This document shows, in pieces, positions 1 through 8,920 of a DNA stretch of 64,000 nt. The notes beneath the pieces were generated by a model that had not been told where the DNA came from, searched no databases, and saw nothing but the letters and a program-made list of their open reading frames with translations. Numbering within the stretch: the stretch's first letter is position 1; every line of letters begins with the position of its first letter. The DNA comes from Limnohabitans sp. Rim8 (GTDB lineage Bacteria > Pseudomonadota > Gammaproteobacteria > Burkholderiales > Burkholderiaceae_C): the NCBI GenBank assembly GCA_945897465.1, contig CAMDFK010000010.1, positions 1-64,000 of the forward strand. Reading direction: 5' to 3'. The position numbers and the translations under genes were made by a program.

Positions 1-76
1 TGGACAGGCTGCGGTTGTTCACCGTCAGAGACTGCTGAGCGATGAGCGATTTGACGTTGGTGTTGATGGCGGTCAT
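1..76 (-). CDS. fliC: flagellin, N-terminal fragment cut by window edge
   Basis: The reverse strand starts ATG at 76 and encodes the first 25 residues of a flagellin (MTAINTNVKSLIAQQ...), the conserved D0 helix of filament subunits, before the window ends. These residues are identical to those of the complete flagellin at 132-956. In the 76 bases the two genes differ at only three sites, all synonymous. The gap between the genes is 55 bases and shows no sigma-28 or sigma-70 promoter, so this copy is probably transcribed from the promoter of the upstream flagellin. The gap carries a direct repeat GTAAATTCA at 101-109 and 121-129. The rest of the gene is outside the window, so its length and completeness are unknown. 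Confidence 0.9.
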   Translation of the reverse strand, partial: MTAINTNVKSLIAQQSLTVNNRSLS

Positions 77-131
77 GGAGAGCCCCTAAGAAAGGAATAT
101 GTAAATTCAACCAAATGAAAGTAAATTCAGG

Positions 132-956
132 TTATTGCTGGAGCAATGAGAGCACCGATGACGGTGACTGGTTGGCTTGTGCCAGCATGGCAGTGGCGGC
201 CTGTTGGATGATTTGGGTACGGGCCAACTCTGTGGTGGTGGCGGCGTAGTCGGTGTCCAAAATGCGGCTGCGTGACGCAGAGGTGTTGGTGGCCACATTG
301 GTCAAGTTGTCGGCTGCGTAATTCAGGCGGTTCACCATAGCACCTAAGGTAGAGCGGTAGGCATCAACTGTGGAGATCGCCTGATCGAGTTCAACAATTG
401 CGCTGGTGGCACTAACCGCAGAGTCCAACCCCTCACCAGCGGCAGAAACTATACCGCCTAAAGTTGAAACGTTGGAAAAAGTGACGGTAACAGTGTCTGA
501 TGCACCTGGCCCCACTTGGAAATCAGTTGAAGCAGCTGCGGATCCGACAATTTCCTTACCATTCCAAGTGGTTTTATCAGATATGCGAGAAATTTCAGCA
601 GACAGTTGGTCGAATTCAGCATCAAGCGACGCTCTGTCAGAAGTGCTGTATGTTCCGTTGACGGATTGAACTGCCAGTTCACGCATGCGCTGAAGCATGT
701 TGGTGACTTCGTTCAGTGCGCCCTCAGCGGTCTGGACCATGGAGATGGCGTCGTTGGCGTTGCGCACAGCCTGGTTCAGGCCCCGCACCTGGGCGGTCAT
801 TTTGTTGCTGATGGCCAATCCCGCCGCGTCGTCGGCGGCGCTGTTGATGCGTTTGCCGGTGGACAGCTGCTCCATGGCCTTGGACAGGCTGCGGTTGTTC
901 ACCGTCAAAGACTGCTGAGCGATGAGCGATTTAACGTTGGTGTTGATGGCAGTCAT
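132..956 (-). CDS. fliC: flagellin (filament subunit)
   Basis: A 274-residue flagellin, the structural subunit of the flagellar filament, exported by the flagellar type III system. The N-terminal D0/D1 helices (residues 1-140, with STGKRINSAADDAAGLAIS near 32-50) and the C-terminal helix (residues 200-274, ending SPSSVLSLLQQ) are typical. The surface-exposed middle domain is very short, so this is a small flagellin compared with the roughly 500 residues of enterobacterial FliC. The start is supported by a strong Shine-Dalgarno (TAAGGAG) 7 bases upstream, and a sigma-28 promoter lies at 1035-1061. The downstream gene is a second flagellin with a nearly identical 5' end. Confidence 0.97.
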   Translation of the reverse strand: MTAINTNVKSLIAQQSLTVNNRSLSKAMEQLSTGKRINSAADDAAGLAISNKMTAQVRGLNQAVRNANDAISMVQTAEGALNEVTNMLQRMRELAVQSVNGTYSTSDRASLDAEFDQLSAEISRISDKTTWNGKEIVGSAAASTDFQVGPGASDTVTVTFSNVSTLGGIVSAAGEGLDSAVSATSAIVELDQAISTVDAYRSTLGAMVNRLNYAADNLTNVATNTSASRSRILDTDYAATTTELARTQIIQQAATAMLAQANQSPSSVLSLLQQ

Positions 957-1034
957 GGTTGGGCTCCTTAGGGCGCAAAATGATGGTCTGGTTGATACTC
1001 GAGCAAGATATGAAGTTTCTCTTGCATGGTTGAA

Positions 1035-1061
1035 GAATCGACACGTGAATGCAAAGCTTTA
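1035..1061 (-). promoter_or_regulatory. sigma-28 (FliA) promoter of flagellin
   Basis: Read on the reverse strand, TAAAGCTT, an 11-base spacer, then GTCGATTC. The known FliA consensus is TAAAGTTT-N11-GCCGATAA. The site sits about 80 bases before the flagellin start, a normal leader length. Confidence 0.82.
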
Positions 1062-1085
1062 GTAATGCCGTTCAGATTTTTAAAA

Positions 1086-1469
1086 TCAGGATTGCTCGTC
1101 GAGCAACATGCCTTTGACTTGCTCGATGTTGTGGGCCACGCGCAGCAGAGTTTCATCCGGTATCTGGCGAATCAGTTCACCCGTCTCGGAGTTTTTGACC
1201 TGGATAACAGTGCGATCAATGGTTTTATCGATTGAGAAATTGAGCTGCTGCCCCTTGCTTTTCATTTGCGCATTCAGGCGCGCGATCGCTTCTTGCAGGT
1301 TTTTTTGCATCTGCTCGGCATCGAATTGAAGATCGGCCTTGTCCGGCATAGCCAATTTGGCCGTAGATATTTCTGGCTTTTTCTCCGCACTGTGTGCGGG
1401 TTTTGACGGCAAAACGGGGTCTGGCTTGTAAGACGGCGTTTGTACATTGGCTGTGATTTCGGTGCTCAT
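1086..1469 (-). CDS. flaG: FlaG family flagellar protein
   Basis: A 127-residue FlaG-family protein. FlaG influences filament length, but its biochemical role is not settled. The N-terminal 45 residues are Pro/Lys rich and probably disordered. The C-terminal half holds the family core: LQEAIARLNAQMKSKGQQ, then SIDKTIDRTVIQVKNSETGE and IRQIPDETLLRVAHNI. It lies between fliD and fliC, the usual position of flaG in proteobacteria. It has its own sigma-28 promoter at 1550-1576 and a Shine-Dalgarno-like AAAGGA before the ATG. Confidence 0.92.
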   Translation of the reverse strand: MSTEITANVQTPSYKPDPVLPSKPAHSAEKKPEISTAKLAMPDKADLQFDAEQMQKNLQEAIARLNAQMKSKGQQLNFSIDKTIDRTVIQVKNSETGELIRQIPDETLLRVAHNIEQVKGMLLDEQS

Positions 1470-1549
1470 GGTGCGATCCTTTCAATGTCTTGTAAGCATG
1501 TGCCGAGGGCTTGCAAGATGCGCAATTTGCAAACAAGAGGACATTGTTG

Positions 1550-1576
1550 GTATCGGAAGCACTTCCGCCAACTTTA
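1550..1576 (-). promoter_or_regulatory. sigma-28 (FliA) promoter of flaG
   Basis: On the reverse strand TAAAGTTG, an 11-base spacer, then TCCGATAC, a close match to TAAAGTTT-N11-GCCGATAA. It lies about 80 bases upstream of flaG. The 168-base gap 1470-1637 is otherwise AT-rich and holds this promoter and the dyad at 1619-1639. Confidence 0.82.
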
Positions 1577-1618
1577 ATTTTTCTTTAGGGTGGAAATTTT
1601 TATATTTCCAAAATATTG

Positions 1619-1639
1619 AATTTAAATAAAATTTAAATT
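1619..1639. repeat. AT-only perfect inverted repeat at the end of fliD
   Basis: Two 9-base arms, AATTTAAAT and ATTTAAATT, separated by AAA and overlapping the fliD stop codon. The stem contains no G or C, so it is a poor terminator. A second weak dyad, GGAAAT / ATTTCC, lies just downstream of it on the minus strand. It may be a protein-binding site, a weak 3' end, or simply AT-rich sequence. Confidence 0.4.
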
Positions 1640-3056
1640 ACTTATTTGTATAAGTAGCCATCATTCCTTCAAAGCTGCTTTTCATACTTTCACGCATGCT
1701 GTTGCTGCTTCCAACAATGCTTTCCATCAATGAGAACTGCTTCATGTACCGCTCCATCAAAGCGGTCATGCGCTCCTCCAATTTGACCAACTCGGCCTGG
1801 TAGACCTCAATTTTTTGAGTGGCATTGGTGGTTTGCTCGGAGAGTAAGCTGGTGGATCGCAACATGGCGTCGATGGTCCTCACCGCAGTCCCTGCCATTC
1901 CTGCGGAGGCTGTGCTGTAGACACTGAGGTCGTTGGTGTTGGCCGTGAACAGGGTGACCACTTCAGTGGAATACTGGCTCAGTGCACTGTCAAGCTTGGT
2001 TTCGTCCAATTGAAGCTGCCCGTTGCGGTCAAAACTCAGTCCCACTTGCCAAGCGGCATTGATGTTGGTGTTTTGAGGGTCAGTCAGATTCACGCTGTCT
2101 GTGTAGAGTGTGTAGTCTCCCGTGATCATGGATCTGATTTGGGATTTGATGCTCTGCAGCAAGCTGTCGCCAGCCAAGGCGCCGCCAAATTCTTCCACCT
2201 CGCTGGCACGATCGCTCAGAATCTTGGCATTGTCAGTGAAGTTGTTGTAAGCGTTCACCAAGTCCTTGATATTGGCCTTAACGACGGCGGTTTCGGGCGT
2301 CAAGCTCACTCGGGCTGCACCAGAGGTGGTGGTGTTCAGGGAAAGTGTGACGCCCTCAAGAGCTTCATCGACAGTGTTGGTGGAAGAAATGATGTCTATG
2401 CCATTGATGGTCAATAATGCATTTTGTGCTGTTTGCAGGGCATTGGCCTGAAATGTCACATCGCCGCTGGCACTGCTGATGGTGAAATCATTGTCCAAGC
2501 CTTCCTGACCAGTGAAGACCAAGGTGTAGGCGCTTCCTGTGTTGACCAGCTGTGCTTGAATGCCCGTGGTCGAAGCCTGTGCATTGACTGCGCTGACAAT
2601 CCCTGCAGGTGTCGGGGTACTGATTGTTATGGGTGTGGATGTCGCACCAACAGTGATGGTGAGGTCAAAAGCTTGGTTATTGTTAAGGGTTGTTTCGTAG
2701 GGGATTGACTGACTTGCCCACCGGGTGGCTTGGGCCAACTGTGTGACCTCTATGTTGTAGCTGCCCGCTGCAGCGCTCGAGTCTGCAGTGACTGAAATAG
2801 CGCTGGCTTGGCTGCTTGCTACTGCCAGTGTTGCAAAATCTTTGGCATCGTTGATGGCTTTGAATGCGGTTTGGAGTTCAGAGAGCGCAAACTTAAGTGC
2901 GCCATAGCCAGAAATTTTGGCCTCTGTTTGGGTGATCTTGGCATCGATGCGCTCCTTCCTAGGTGCCCGCTCTGCTTCGACGAGGCTTTCAGCGAGTGCT
3001 TTGACGTCAACACCAGAGCCGGCGCCCAAAGCAGAAATCAGGTTAGTAGATGACAT
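1638..3056 (-). CDS. fliD: flagellar filament cap protein FliD (HAP2)
   Basis: A 472-residue filament cap protein that guides polymerisation of exported flagellin at the filament tip. The N-terminus SALGAGSGVDVKALAESLVEAERAPR (near residues 9-34) is the FliD_N signature (SGLDxxxLV...E..P), and it is followed by a heptad-rich helix. The C-terminal FliD_C region holds the coiled coil near residues 405-445 (TNATQKIEVYQAELVKLEERM) and ends MRESMKSSFEGMMATYTNK. The length is typical. It is the last gene of a group with flgK and flgL. Only 45 bases separate it from flgL, and that gap contains a small hairpin. Confidence 0.96.
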   Translation of the reverse strand: MSSTNLISALGAGSGVDVKALAESLVEAERAPRKERIDAKITQTEAKISGYGALKFALSELQTAFKAINDAKDFATLAVASSQASAISVTADSSAAAGSYNIEVTQLAQATRWASQSIPYETTLNNNQAFDLTITVGATSTPITISTPTPAGIVSAVNAQASTTGIQAQLVNTGSAYTLVFTGQEGLDNDFTISSASGDVTFQANALQTAQNALLTINGIDIISSTNTVDEALEGVTLSLNTTTSGAARVSLTPETAVVKANIKDLVNAYNNFTDNAKILSDRASEVEEFGGALAGDSLLQSIKSQIRSMITGDYTLYTDSVNLTDPQNTNINAAWQVGLSFDRNGQLQLDETKLDSALSQYSTEVVTLFTANTNDLSVYSTASAGMAGTAVRTIDAMLRSTSLLSEQTTNATQKIEVYQAELVKLEERMTALMERYMKQFSLMESIVGSSNSMRESMKSSFEGMMATYTNK

Positions 3057-3085
3057 GGTGCAGCATCAGTTTTTAGGAGTGTTTC

Positions 3086-3102
3086 AGTGGCTGGTAGCCA
3101 CT
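3086..3102 (-). repeat. hairpin between flgL and fliD
   Basis: A 7-base inverted repeat (AGTGGCT / AGCCACT, 3-base loop) begins at the flgL stop codon. No T-run follows on the minus strand, so it is more likely an mRNA-stabilising or attenuating stem than a full terminator. Confidence 0.45.
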
Positions 3103-4016
3103 TAACCTTGGATGTAATTGAACAAGGACAGGCCGGAGATTTTGGCAAAGCTGCCCATGGCCGCTTCCATAGCCATCATCTCCTTGTTCATGCGGGCCAC
3201 GGCTTCTGCGTAGTCCAGATCTTCGATTTCAGACAAGGTCGATTTGATTCGCAGGGTGTTTTCGTCCAGCACATCGAGTTGCGACTGCACCACTACCTGG
3301 TCTGAGCCGTTTTGCGCTTGGGACAAGGTCAGGCTGTTGTGCATCTGGGTGATGTCGGCTATACCTTGCTGAATATGGCCTGTACGGCTGGTGTTGACGC
3401 CGTCGATCATCTGGTCGAGGGCGTCAAAAAAGCCTACGGCTTGGCCGTCATCGCGCACCACGCGGCTGAACACGTCGGTGCCCGCGCGGGTAAATTGCAC
3501 TGTGCGTTCCACACCTGCCGGAATGCGGGTTTGGGTTTGGTCGCCTTGGTAAACCACATCGCCATTGGCGTCCTCGGCAAAGGCAGGGGTGTTGACCCGG
3601 GTGCCCGAAAACAGGTAGTTGCCGCTGTCGTCGCGCGTATTGCCCAAGCTCAGCAATTGGTCACGCAGAGCCTTCAATTCCACGCCGATGGCTTTGCGGT
3701 CATCGGGTGCCAGTGTGTCGTTGGCGGCCTGGATGCCCAGCTCTTTCATGCGGATCAGGATGTCGTTCGAAGAGGACAGGGCGGTTTCTTCTGCGGTGTA
3801 GCGGCGCATGGCCACTTCGAGCGTGCGCATGTGGCTCTCTTGGCGCTGCACTTCGCCTTTGAGTCGTTGAATGGCGGCCGCCTTGTCGGGCGCAGCGCTG
3901 GGCGCCAGTATCTGTTTGCCCACGGCCATTTGGGCTTGTGTGGTGGCCAGCTTGTTTTGGATGGTGCTCATGCGCTCGGTGGCGCGGTCAAACAAGAACG
4001 AGGTGGAGATTTTCAT
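3102..4016 (-). CDS. flgL: hook-filament junction protein FlgL (HAP3)
   Basis: A 304-residue hook-associated protein that joins the hook to the filament on the filament side. The N-terminus MKISTSFLFDRATERMSTIQNKLATTQ is typical of FlgL D0, related to flagellin. The C-terminal helix (SEIEDLDYAEAVARMNKEMM and ISGLSLFNYIQG) also matches. The length is close to that of E. coli FlgL (317). It follows flgK by 11 bases and precedes fliD, as expected for late flagellar genes. Confidence 0.96.
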   Translation of the reverse strand: MKISTSFLFDRATERMSTIQNKLATTQAQMAVGKQILAPSAAPDKAAAIQRLKGEVQRQESHMRTLEVAMRRYTAEETALSSSNDILIRMKELGIQAANDTLAPDDRKAIGVELKALRDQLLSLGNTRDDSGNYLFSGTRVNTPAFAEDANGDVVYQGDQTQTRIPAGVERTVQFTRAGTDVFSRVVRDDGQAVGFFDALDQMIDGVNTSRTGHIQQGIADITQMHNSLTLSQAQNGSDQVVVQSQLDVLDENTLRIKSTLSEIEDLDYAEAVARMNKEMMAMEAAMGSFAKISGLSLFNYIQG

Positions 4017-4027
4017 AGCGAGGGCCC

Positions 4028-6538
4028 TCAGCGCACTTGCAAGATGGTGTCAAACATGGACATGGCGGCCTGCATGACCTTGGCGTTGGCTTGGTAGGCC
4101 TGCTGAAAGCGCACCAAGGCCGAGGCTTCTTCGTCCAGGCTCACGCCAGAGATGTTGTCGCGTGCTTCTTGCGCTTGGCGGTACACCACCTGCAGGGCTT
4201 GGTCGGAAATGGCCGCTTGGCGGGCCACATTACCCACTTGGTTGACGCGCTCGATGTAGGCCTCGGTGATGGTCAAGCCACCAGGCATCAGGCGCTCGTC
4301 CTCCAGTGCCACCAGTCGCAGCATGGTTTCGTTGTTGCCAATGCCGTCGCGGTTGCCGTCGATGGTGAATTGGTCGCCCGATTTGGGTGCGGTGGAAAAC
4401 TCCAGCTTCAGGCCGCGGTAGCTCAGGCTGGGTGTGGCCGACAGGGGGTCAGGAATCAGGCTGCGTCTGGCCAGCAGGGTGTTGGTTTCAGTGTCGGTGA
4501 TTTCGTAGTCTTGGTCGCTGGTGAACCTGACCTCCAAGGCCGAGGTGCGCAGCGCTTGTTTCATTTCACCTTGAATACCACTGAATTGGGCGGTGATGTC
4601 GACCACGCTGGCGCTGTCGCCAGGGGTCAGGCTGCTGTCGGTGACGAAAACCAGCAGATCATCGGTTGTCCCGCCTTCGATGCTGATGGTGGTGTCAAAC
4701 CCCAGGCGTTGCAAGTCAGCAGGGGTGCCGTCAGAACCCAAACCCAGGCGAATGTCATCGGTGGTGTTGCTTGACGGGCGGCTCAGAACCAATTGGCCGT
4801 TTTGTGCTGAGGCGGTGATGCGGCTGCTGGCGTCGTCGGAGGCTGTGGCGGTGTTGATCCAGTCGACCACTTTGGTCAGGGTGATGGGACCCGTCAGGGC
4901 GGGTAGGCTTTGACCGTTGAGGGTCAGGGCGCCGTCAGCCAAGTCCTCATCGCTGTCAACGAATGTTTCGCCGATCAGTATGGCGGAGGTTTTCTGGGGT
5001 GCTTGAAGCTCACCGGTTACAGGGTTGAATTGTTGGCTCAGGCTGACGCTGGCCTTGGCACCCATGAAGATGTCCATGCCCAAGTAGGTATCGGGAAGTG
5101 TGGCGTTGAGAGTTGCCGTGCCATAGGTTGCTCCCTCCTCCATGCCATTGGCTTGTTTAATGAGCAATTCTTGCTGTGTGCTGCTCAAGGTGCTGCCCAA
5201 CACATGCTGACCATCGCGGGTCAACACTTGCAGAGTCTGACCGGGTCCGGGGGACTGCAGGACTAAGCTCAGGTCTTGGGTGCCAATCGGTATCAAACCC
5301 AAACTGGTGAATCCTTGGCCGGAGTCAATGGGGAGATCTGTCAGGGTGGCAATCACTGGCACTTGAGCCAGTGCCAGATCACCCAGCAACTGGGTGGGGC
5401 CCATGAAATTGGGCTGTCCATAAAGAATGCGGGCCTGCGCCGTGCCGCTGTTCAAGGGGTTGTCGATGACTCTGAACTGGCCAGCAGCGGCCACGCGGTT
5501 GGTGTCTTGAATGACCATGGTCATGCTGGTGGCTTTGCCGACATGGCCTTGTTCAAAGCCAAACAAATCGCCGCCCAGTTGGCCTTCCGCATCAACGCCG
5601 TCTCGGTGAACGCTGTTGACGCTGTCCACCATTGTCTTGGACAGGCCGTCCAGCGCATTGGCGGCAGGTTTGAGCACTTGGTCCCTGAAACTCATCACCC
5701 CGCCAACTTTGCCACTGGTGATGCCCGTCATGGTTTCAGGAACGCCGTATGCGTCGATGACAAATGACAATTTGCCAGCATCGATGGTGGAGTCAAGCAC
5801 AGAGATGGCACGTGCGGTGGTCTGGCTGACCAAAATGCCCTGGTCCAAGGTGTCGCCCACACTCACGATGACGGCGCCGTTGGGTTCAAAACGTGTTTTG
5901 ACGGCCACGAGGCTGGACAGCTCTCGCAGCAGCAAGTCGCGTTGGTCCAGCAGTTCGGAGGGTTGGTTGGCCACGCTGCTGTGCTTGGTCAGCTGCTTGT
6001 TCATTTGCGCCAACTGCTGGGTCAAAGCGTTGACCTGGCCGATGTCGGTTTCGACCGATTGGCGGGTTTCTTTGTCCAGAATTTCAAATTGACCTGCCAG
6101 CTGTCGAAAGCGAGCGGCCAGGCCATCGGCATCGCGCAAAAAGATGCTGCGCGAGACCACCGAGGCCGGGTCACTGGCGAGGTCGCGGGCCGATTCAAAA
6201 AATCGGTTCATGGCCGTGGTCAGGCCAATGCTTTCGTCGCCCATCACGTCGATCAGGCGGTTGACGTAGGACAGCAATGGTTTTTGGCTCTCCAGGTCGC
6301 TGTTGCTGTTGCGCAGGTTGGACTCGACAAAGGCGTCGTACTGGCGTTGTACTGCGTCAAAGCGCGCGCCTGTGCCCAGGTAGCTGTTGCCAATCAGACG
6401 TGGTTGGTTGGCGGTCAGCGACACGTCTTGACGGGTGTAGCCCTCGGTGTTGACGTTGGCGATGTTGTTGGACACCGTGGCCAGCGCACGCTGGTATGCG
6501 GCAACGCCCGAGCTGCCGATGCTCAGCAGGTCACTCAT
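4028..6538 (-). CDS. flgK: hook-filament junction protein FlgK (HAP1), unusually long
   Basis: An 836-residue FlgK that forms the first hook-filament junction ring. The N-terminal D0 motif IGSSGVAAYQRALATVSNNIANVNTEGYTRQDV (residues 7-39) and the C-terminus (GVSLDEEASALVRFQQAYQANAKVMQAAMSMFDTILQ) are clear. Most FlgK proteins have about 450-650 residues. The extra length is in the middle (about residues 330-720), in Thr/Ser/Asp-rich stretches likely to form added surface domains. The start overlaps the flgJ stop by four bases (ATGA), so the two are translationally coupled. Confidence 0.95.
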   Translation of the reverse strand: MSDLLSIGSSGVAAYQRALATVSNNIANVNTEGYTRQDVSLTANQPRLIGNSYLGTGARFDAVQRQYDAFVESNLRNSNSDLESQKPLLSYVNRLIDVMGDESIGLTTAMNRFFESARDLASDPASVVSRSIFLRDADGLAARFRQLAGQFEILDKETRQSVETDIGQVNALTQQLAQMNKQLTKHSSVANQPSELLDQRDLLLRELSSLVAVKTRFEPNGAVIVSVGDTLDQGILVSQTTARAISVLDSTIDAGKLSFVIDAYGVPETMTGITSGKVGGVMSFRDQVLKPAANALDGLSKTMVDSVNSVHRDGVDAEGQLGGDLFGFEQGHVGKATSMTMVIQDTNRVAAAGQFRVIDNPLNSGTAQARILYGQPNFMGPTQLLGDLALAQVPVIATLTDLPIDSGQGFTSLGLIPIGTQDLSLVLQSPGPGQTLQVLTRDGQHVLGSTLSSTQQELLIKQANGMEEGATYGTATLNATLPDTYLGMDIFMGAKASVSLSQQFNPVTGELQAPQKTSAILIGETFVDSDEDLADGALTLNGQSLPALTGPITLTKVVDWINTATASDDASSRITASAQNGQLVLSRPSSNTTDDIRLGLGSDGTPADLQRLGFDTTISIEGGTTDDLLVFVTDSSLTPGDSASVVDITAQFSGIQGEMKQALRTSALEVRFTSDQDYEITDTETNTLLARRSLIPDPLSATPSLSYRGLKLEFSTAPKSGDQFTIDGNRDGIGNNETMLRLVALEDERLMPGGLTITEAYIERVNQVGNVARQAAISDQALQVVYRQAQEARDNISGVSLDEEASALVRFQQAYQANAKVMQAAMSMFDTILQVR

Positions 6539-6999
6539 GGCTTAACTCCAAGCTTGAAGCCGCCGGGGCGCTCGATGCGGTAGGCCTCTTGAGCCGATGG
6601 CTTGAGGGGCAGAGGTTCACGGGCTGGATTCAGGGGCAGGGCGGGTGCAACTGGGCTAATGGGTTGGCGCTGGCGCAGCGCGTCTTGTGTGCTCATGGCC
6701 TGGGCTTGGTTCATCTGGCGTTCCATCATGTCGGCCAGACCCATGCCGCCACGTTTGGCCATGCTCAACGACAATTCCTTGTCCATCAGGTCTTGGTACA
6801 TCTCCATGTTGCCGCCCTCGACCAGATCGCTTTTCTCGATGGTGTCGCGCATGGACTTCAACATCTGCTGAATGAAGTAGGCCTCAAACTGTTCGGCGGT
6901 TTTGCGCACCGCTTTGCTGGGGTCACGCGCGGCATCGCCCTTCAACTGCGTCAGGGCATTGAAGTCCATATAAGAACCGGAGGAGCTGATGTCGTTCAT
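6535..6999 (-). CDS. flgJ: short FlgJ: rod-capping domain only
   Basis: A 154-residue FlgJ. The N-terminal rod-binding domain is intact (KTAEQFEAYFIQQMLKSMR near residues 32-50 and LMDKELSLSMAKRGGMGLADMM near 70-91). This domain caps the growing rod in the periplasm. E. coli and Salmonella FlgJ have about 313 residues because a glucosaminidase domain is fused at the C-terminus. That domain is missing here and the chain ends in a Pro-rich tail. A separate peptidoglycan hydrolase gene in the same cluster (14944-16071) may supply the activity. The gene overlaps flgK by four bases and follows flgI by 34. Confidence 0.93.
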   Translation of the reverse strand: MNDISSSGSYMDFNALTQLKGDAARDPSKAVRKTAEQFEAYFIQQMLKSMRDTIEKSDLVEGGNMEMYQDLMDKELSLSMAKRGGMGLADMMERQMNQAQAMSTQDALRQRQPISPVAPALPLNPAREPLPLKPSAQEAYRIERPGGFKLGVKP

Positions 7000-7033
7000 G
7001 GCGTGTGCTGCGCGTTGAAGGGTTTCAAGCCGC

Positions 7034-8158
7034 TCAGATGATGATCAGCTCGGCACGCAGGCTGCCCGTGCTTTTGAGGGCTTCGAGGATGGCGATCAGG
7101 GCAGAAGGCGTAGCGCCCACTTGGTTGACTGCGTCAACCACCTGGCGCAAATCGACGCCGGGTTGAAACAGGAACATGGGTTTGTTGGGTTCGGACACGG
7201 CAATCTCGGCGTTTTGCACCGGTGTGGTTTGGCCCTGACCGAAGGCATTGGGTTGCGAGACTTCGTTGGTGGCGGCAATGGCCACCGAGATGGTGCCGTG
7301 CGACACGGCGGCGGCAGACACACGCACATTGCGGCTGATGACCACGGTGCCGGTGCGGGAGTTGACCACCACACGGGCTGGGGGCTCGCCGGGCACCACG
7401 TCCAGATTCTCGACCAGGCTCATGAAGGCCACCCGCTGCGACATGTCGGTGGGCGCACGGACGGCGAGCGACATGCCGTCCAAGGCGCGTGCTGTGCCTT
7501 CGCCAAAACTGTTGTTGATGGCGTTGACGATGGCTGTGGTGGTGGTGAAGTCCGATTCACGCACGTTCATGACCACCTGATCGGAGCTCTCGAATGGGGT
7601 TTCAACCATGCGTTCGACCGTGGCGCCGTTCGGGATGCGCGACGAGGTGGGCACACCAACGCTGACCTTGGAGCCAGCCGCGTTGGCATCGATGCCCGTG
7701 GCGTTCAGCGCGCCTTGGGCGATGCCGTAGACCTCGCCGTCCACGCCGCGCAGGCTGGTCAGCAACAGGCTGCCGCCGCGCAGGTTGCTGGCTTTGCCGA
7801 TGGCCGAGACATTGACGTCAATTTTTTGACCAGGCTTGGCAAACGGGGGCAGTTCGGCGGTGACCATCACGGCGGCCACGTTCTTGATGTCGATCTTGCC
7901 AGCGCTGGTGCCTTGTTCAAAGTCGGACAGTGGGCCGTCCAGGCTCACGCCCATGCGGCTGAGCATGGACTTCATGCTTTGTGCGGTGAAGGACACATCG
8001 GCCCCGTCACCCGTGCCTTGCAAGCCCACCACCAAACCGTAACCGATGAGTTGGTTGGTGCGGCCCGCAGCCACGCTGGCCAGGTCTTTGACGCGGTCAG
8101 CCCAGGCGCTGGCGTTCAGTCCAAACAGCAAAGCCAGGGCGATGAGGGTGGTTTTCAT
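7034..8158 (-). CDS. flgI: flagellar P-ring protein FlgI
   Basis: A 374-residue P-ring protein, the periplasmic bushing around the rod in the peptidoglycan layer. A signal peptide is clear (MKTTLIALALLFGLNASAWA, cut before DRVKD). The mature start DRVKDLASVAAGRTNQLIGYG and the motif VVGLQGTGDG are family hallmarks, as is the C-terminus VDAVNQVGATPSALIAILEALK. The length is normal (365-370). It sits between flgH and flgJ in the standard flg order. Confidence 0.97.
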   Translation of the reverse strand: MKTTLIALALLFGLNASAWADRVKDLASVAAGRTNQLIGYGLVVGLQGTGDGADVSFTAQSMKSMLSRMGVSLDGPLSDFEQGTSAGKIDIKNVAAVMVTAELPPFAKPGQKIDVNVSAIGKASNLRGGSLLLTSLRGVDGEVYGIAQGALNATGIDANAAGSKVSVGVPTSSRIPNGATVERMVETPFESSDQVVMNVRESDFTTTTAIVNAINNSFGEGTARALDGMSLAVRAPTDMSQRVAFMSLVENLDVVPGEPPARVVVNSRTGTVVISRNVRVSAAAVSHGTISVAIAATNEVSQPNAFGQGQTTPVQNAEIAVSEPNKPMFLFQPGVDLRQVVDAVNQVGATPSALIAILEALKSTGSLRAELIII

Positions 8159-8184
8159 GGTGTGTCTTGGGGTGTGTCAGTGGC

Positions 8185-8913
8185 TCAAAAGGGCCAAATG
8201 GCCAGCAAGGCCTTGGTGCCCCAGCCGGGTTTGGTGGCGTTGGCCATGTCGCCTGTGCCGCGGTAAGCAATTTGGGCATTGGCCAGGCGGCGGGACTGCA
8301 CCATGTTGTTGGGCGAGACATCGTCAGGGCGGATGATGCCGCTGACCTGGATGACTTCAGAGCCTTCGGTCAGGGCCAGCTGTTTTTCGCCGCGCACCAT
8401 CAGGTTGCCGTTGGCCAGGATTTCGACCACGGTGACCGAGACTGCCCCGGTCAGACTGGCGCTTTGGCCTGCGGTACCAGACCCGCTGCTCTCAATGTTG
8501 GATTCGTTCAAATTGATGCCGTTGAAAACGCCATTGAGCTTGGTCCCCAAAATTTTGGTGGGCAGCGACAGGTTTTGTGCACGTGAGGTCAGTCCGCTGG
8601 GGATGACGTTATTTTTGGCATCTCGTGCCACACTGCCGCTTTGCTCACGGCCAGCACGGGTTGACTCATCCAACACCACGGTGATGAGGTCACCTACACG
8701 GTGGTTGCGGCTGCGGCCAAAAAAGTTGTCGCTTTGGCGGCCGTTGTAAATGGCACCTGTGGCCATGCGGGGCTTTTCGATGGCCACCGGTACAACTGGG
8801 GCAAATTCGGGGGAGTGCGCCAGGGGGGCAGGGGGTGTGGCGCAGCCCACCAAACCCAAGGCCAGCAGTGTCGGGCCCAAAAGTCGTGTGGTGAAGGTGG
8901 TCAGGGGTGTCAT
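8185..8913 (-). CDS. flgH: flagellar L-ring lipoprotein FlgH
   Basis: A 242-residue outer-membrane lipoprotein that builds the L-ring. The N-terminus has a lipoprotein signal with lipobox LVGC (Cys at residue 24). The core motifs GAIYNGRQSDNFFGRSRNHRVGD and ITVVLDESTRAG (about residues 57-90), and later NGNLMVRGEKQLAL and EVIQVSGIIRPDD, are those of FlgH. The length is typical. It lies between flgG and flgI, 7 bases after flgG. Confidence 0.97.
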   Translation of the reverse strand: MTPLTTFTTRLLGPTLLALGLVGCATPPAPLAHSPEFAPVVPVAIEKPRMATGAIYNGRQSDNFFGRSRNHRVGDLITVVLDESTRAGREQSGSVARDAKNNVIPSGLTSRAQNLSLPTKILGTKLNGVFNGINLNESNIESSGSGTAGQSASLTGAVSVTVVEILANGNLMVRGEKQLALTEGSEVIQVSGIIRPDDVSPNNMVQSRRLANAQIAYRGTGDMANATKPGWGTKALLAIWPF

Positions 8914-8920
8914 GGCGTTC

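Noticed and set aside
968-1156. A 62-codon minus-strand frame upstream of flagellin
   Set aside because: It contains the sigma-28 promoter and overlaps the end of flaG; not a gene.
7121-8266. A 381-codon plus-strand frame opposite flgI
   Set aside because: flgI is certain on the other strand, and the frame is His/Gly-rich shadow sequence with no start signal.
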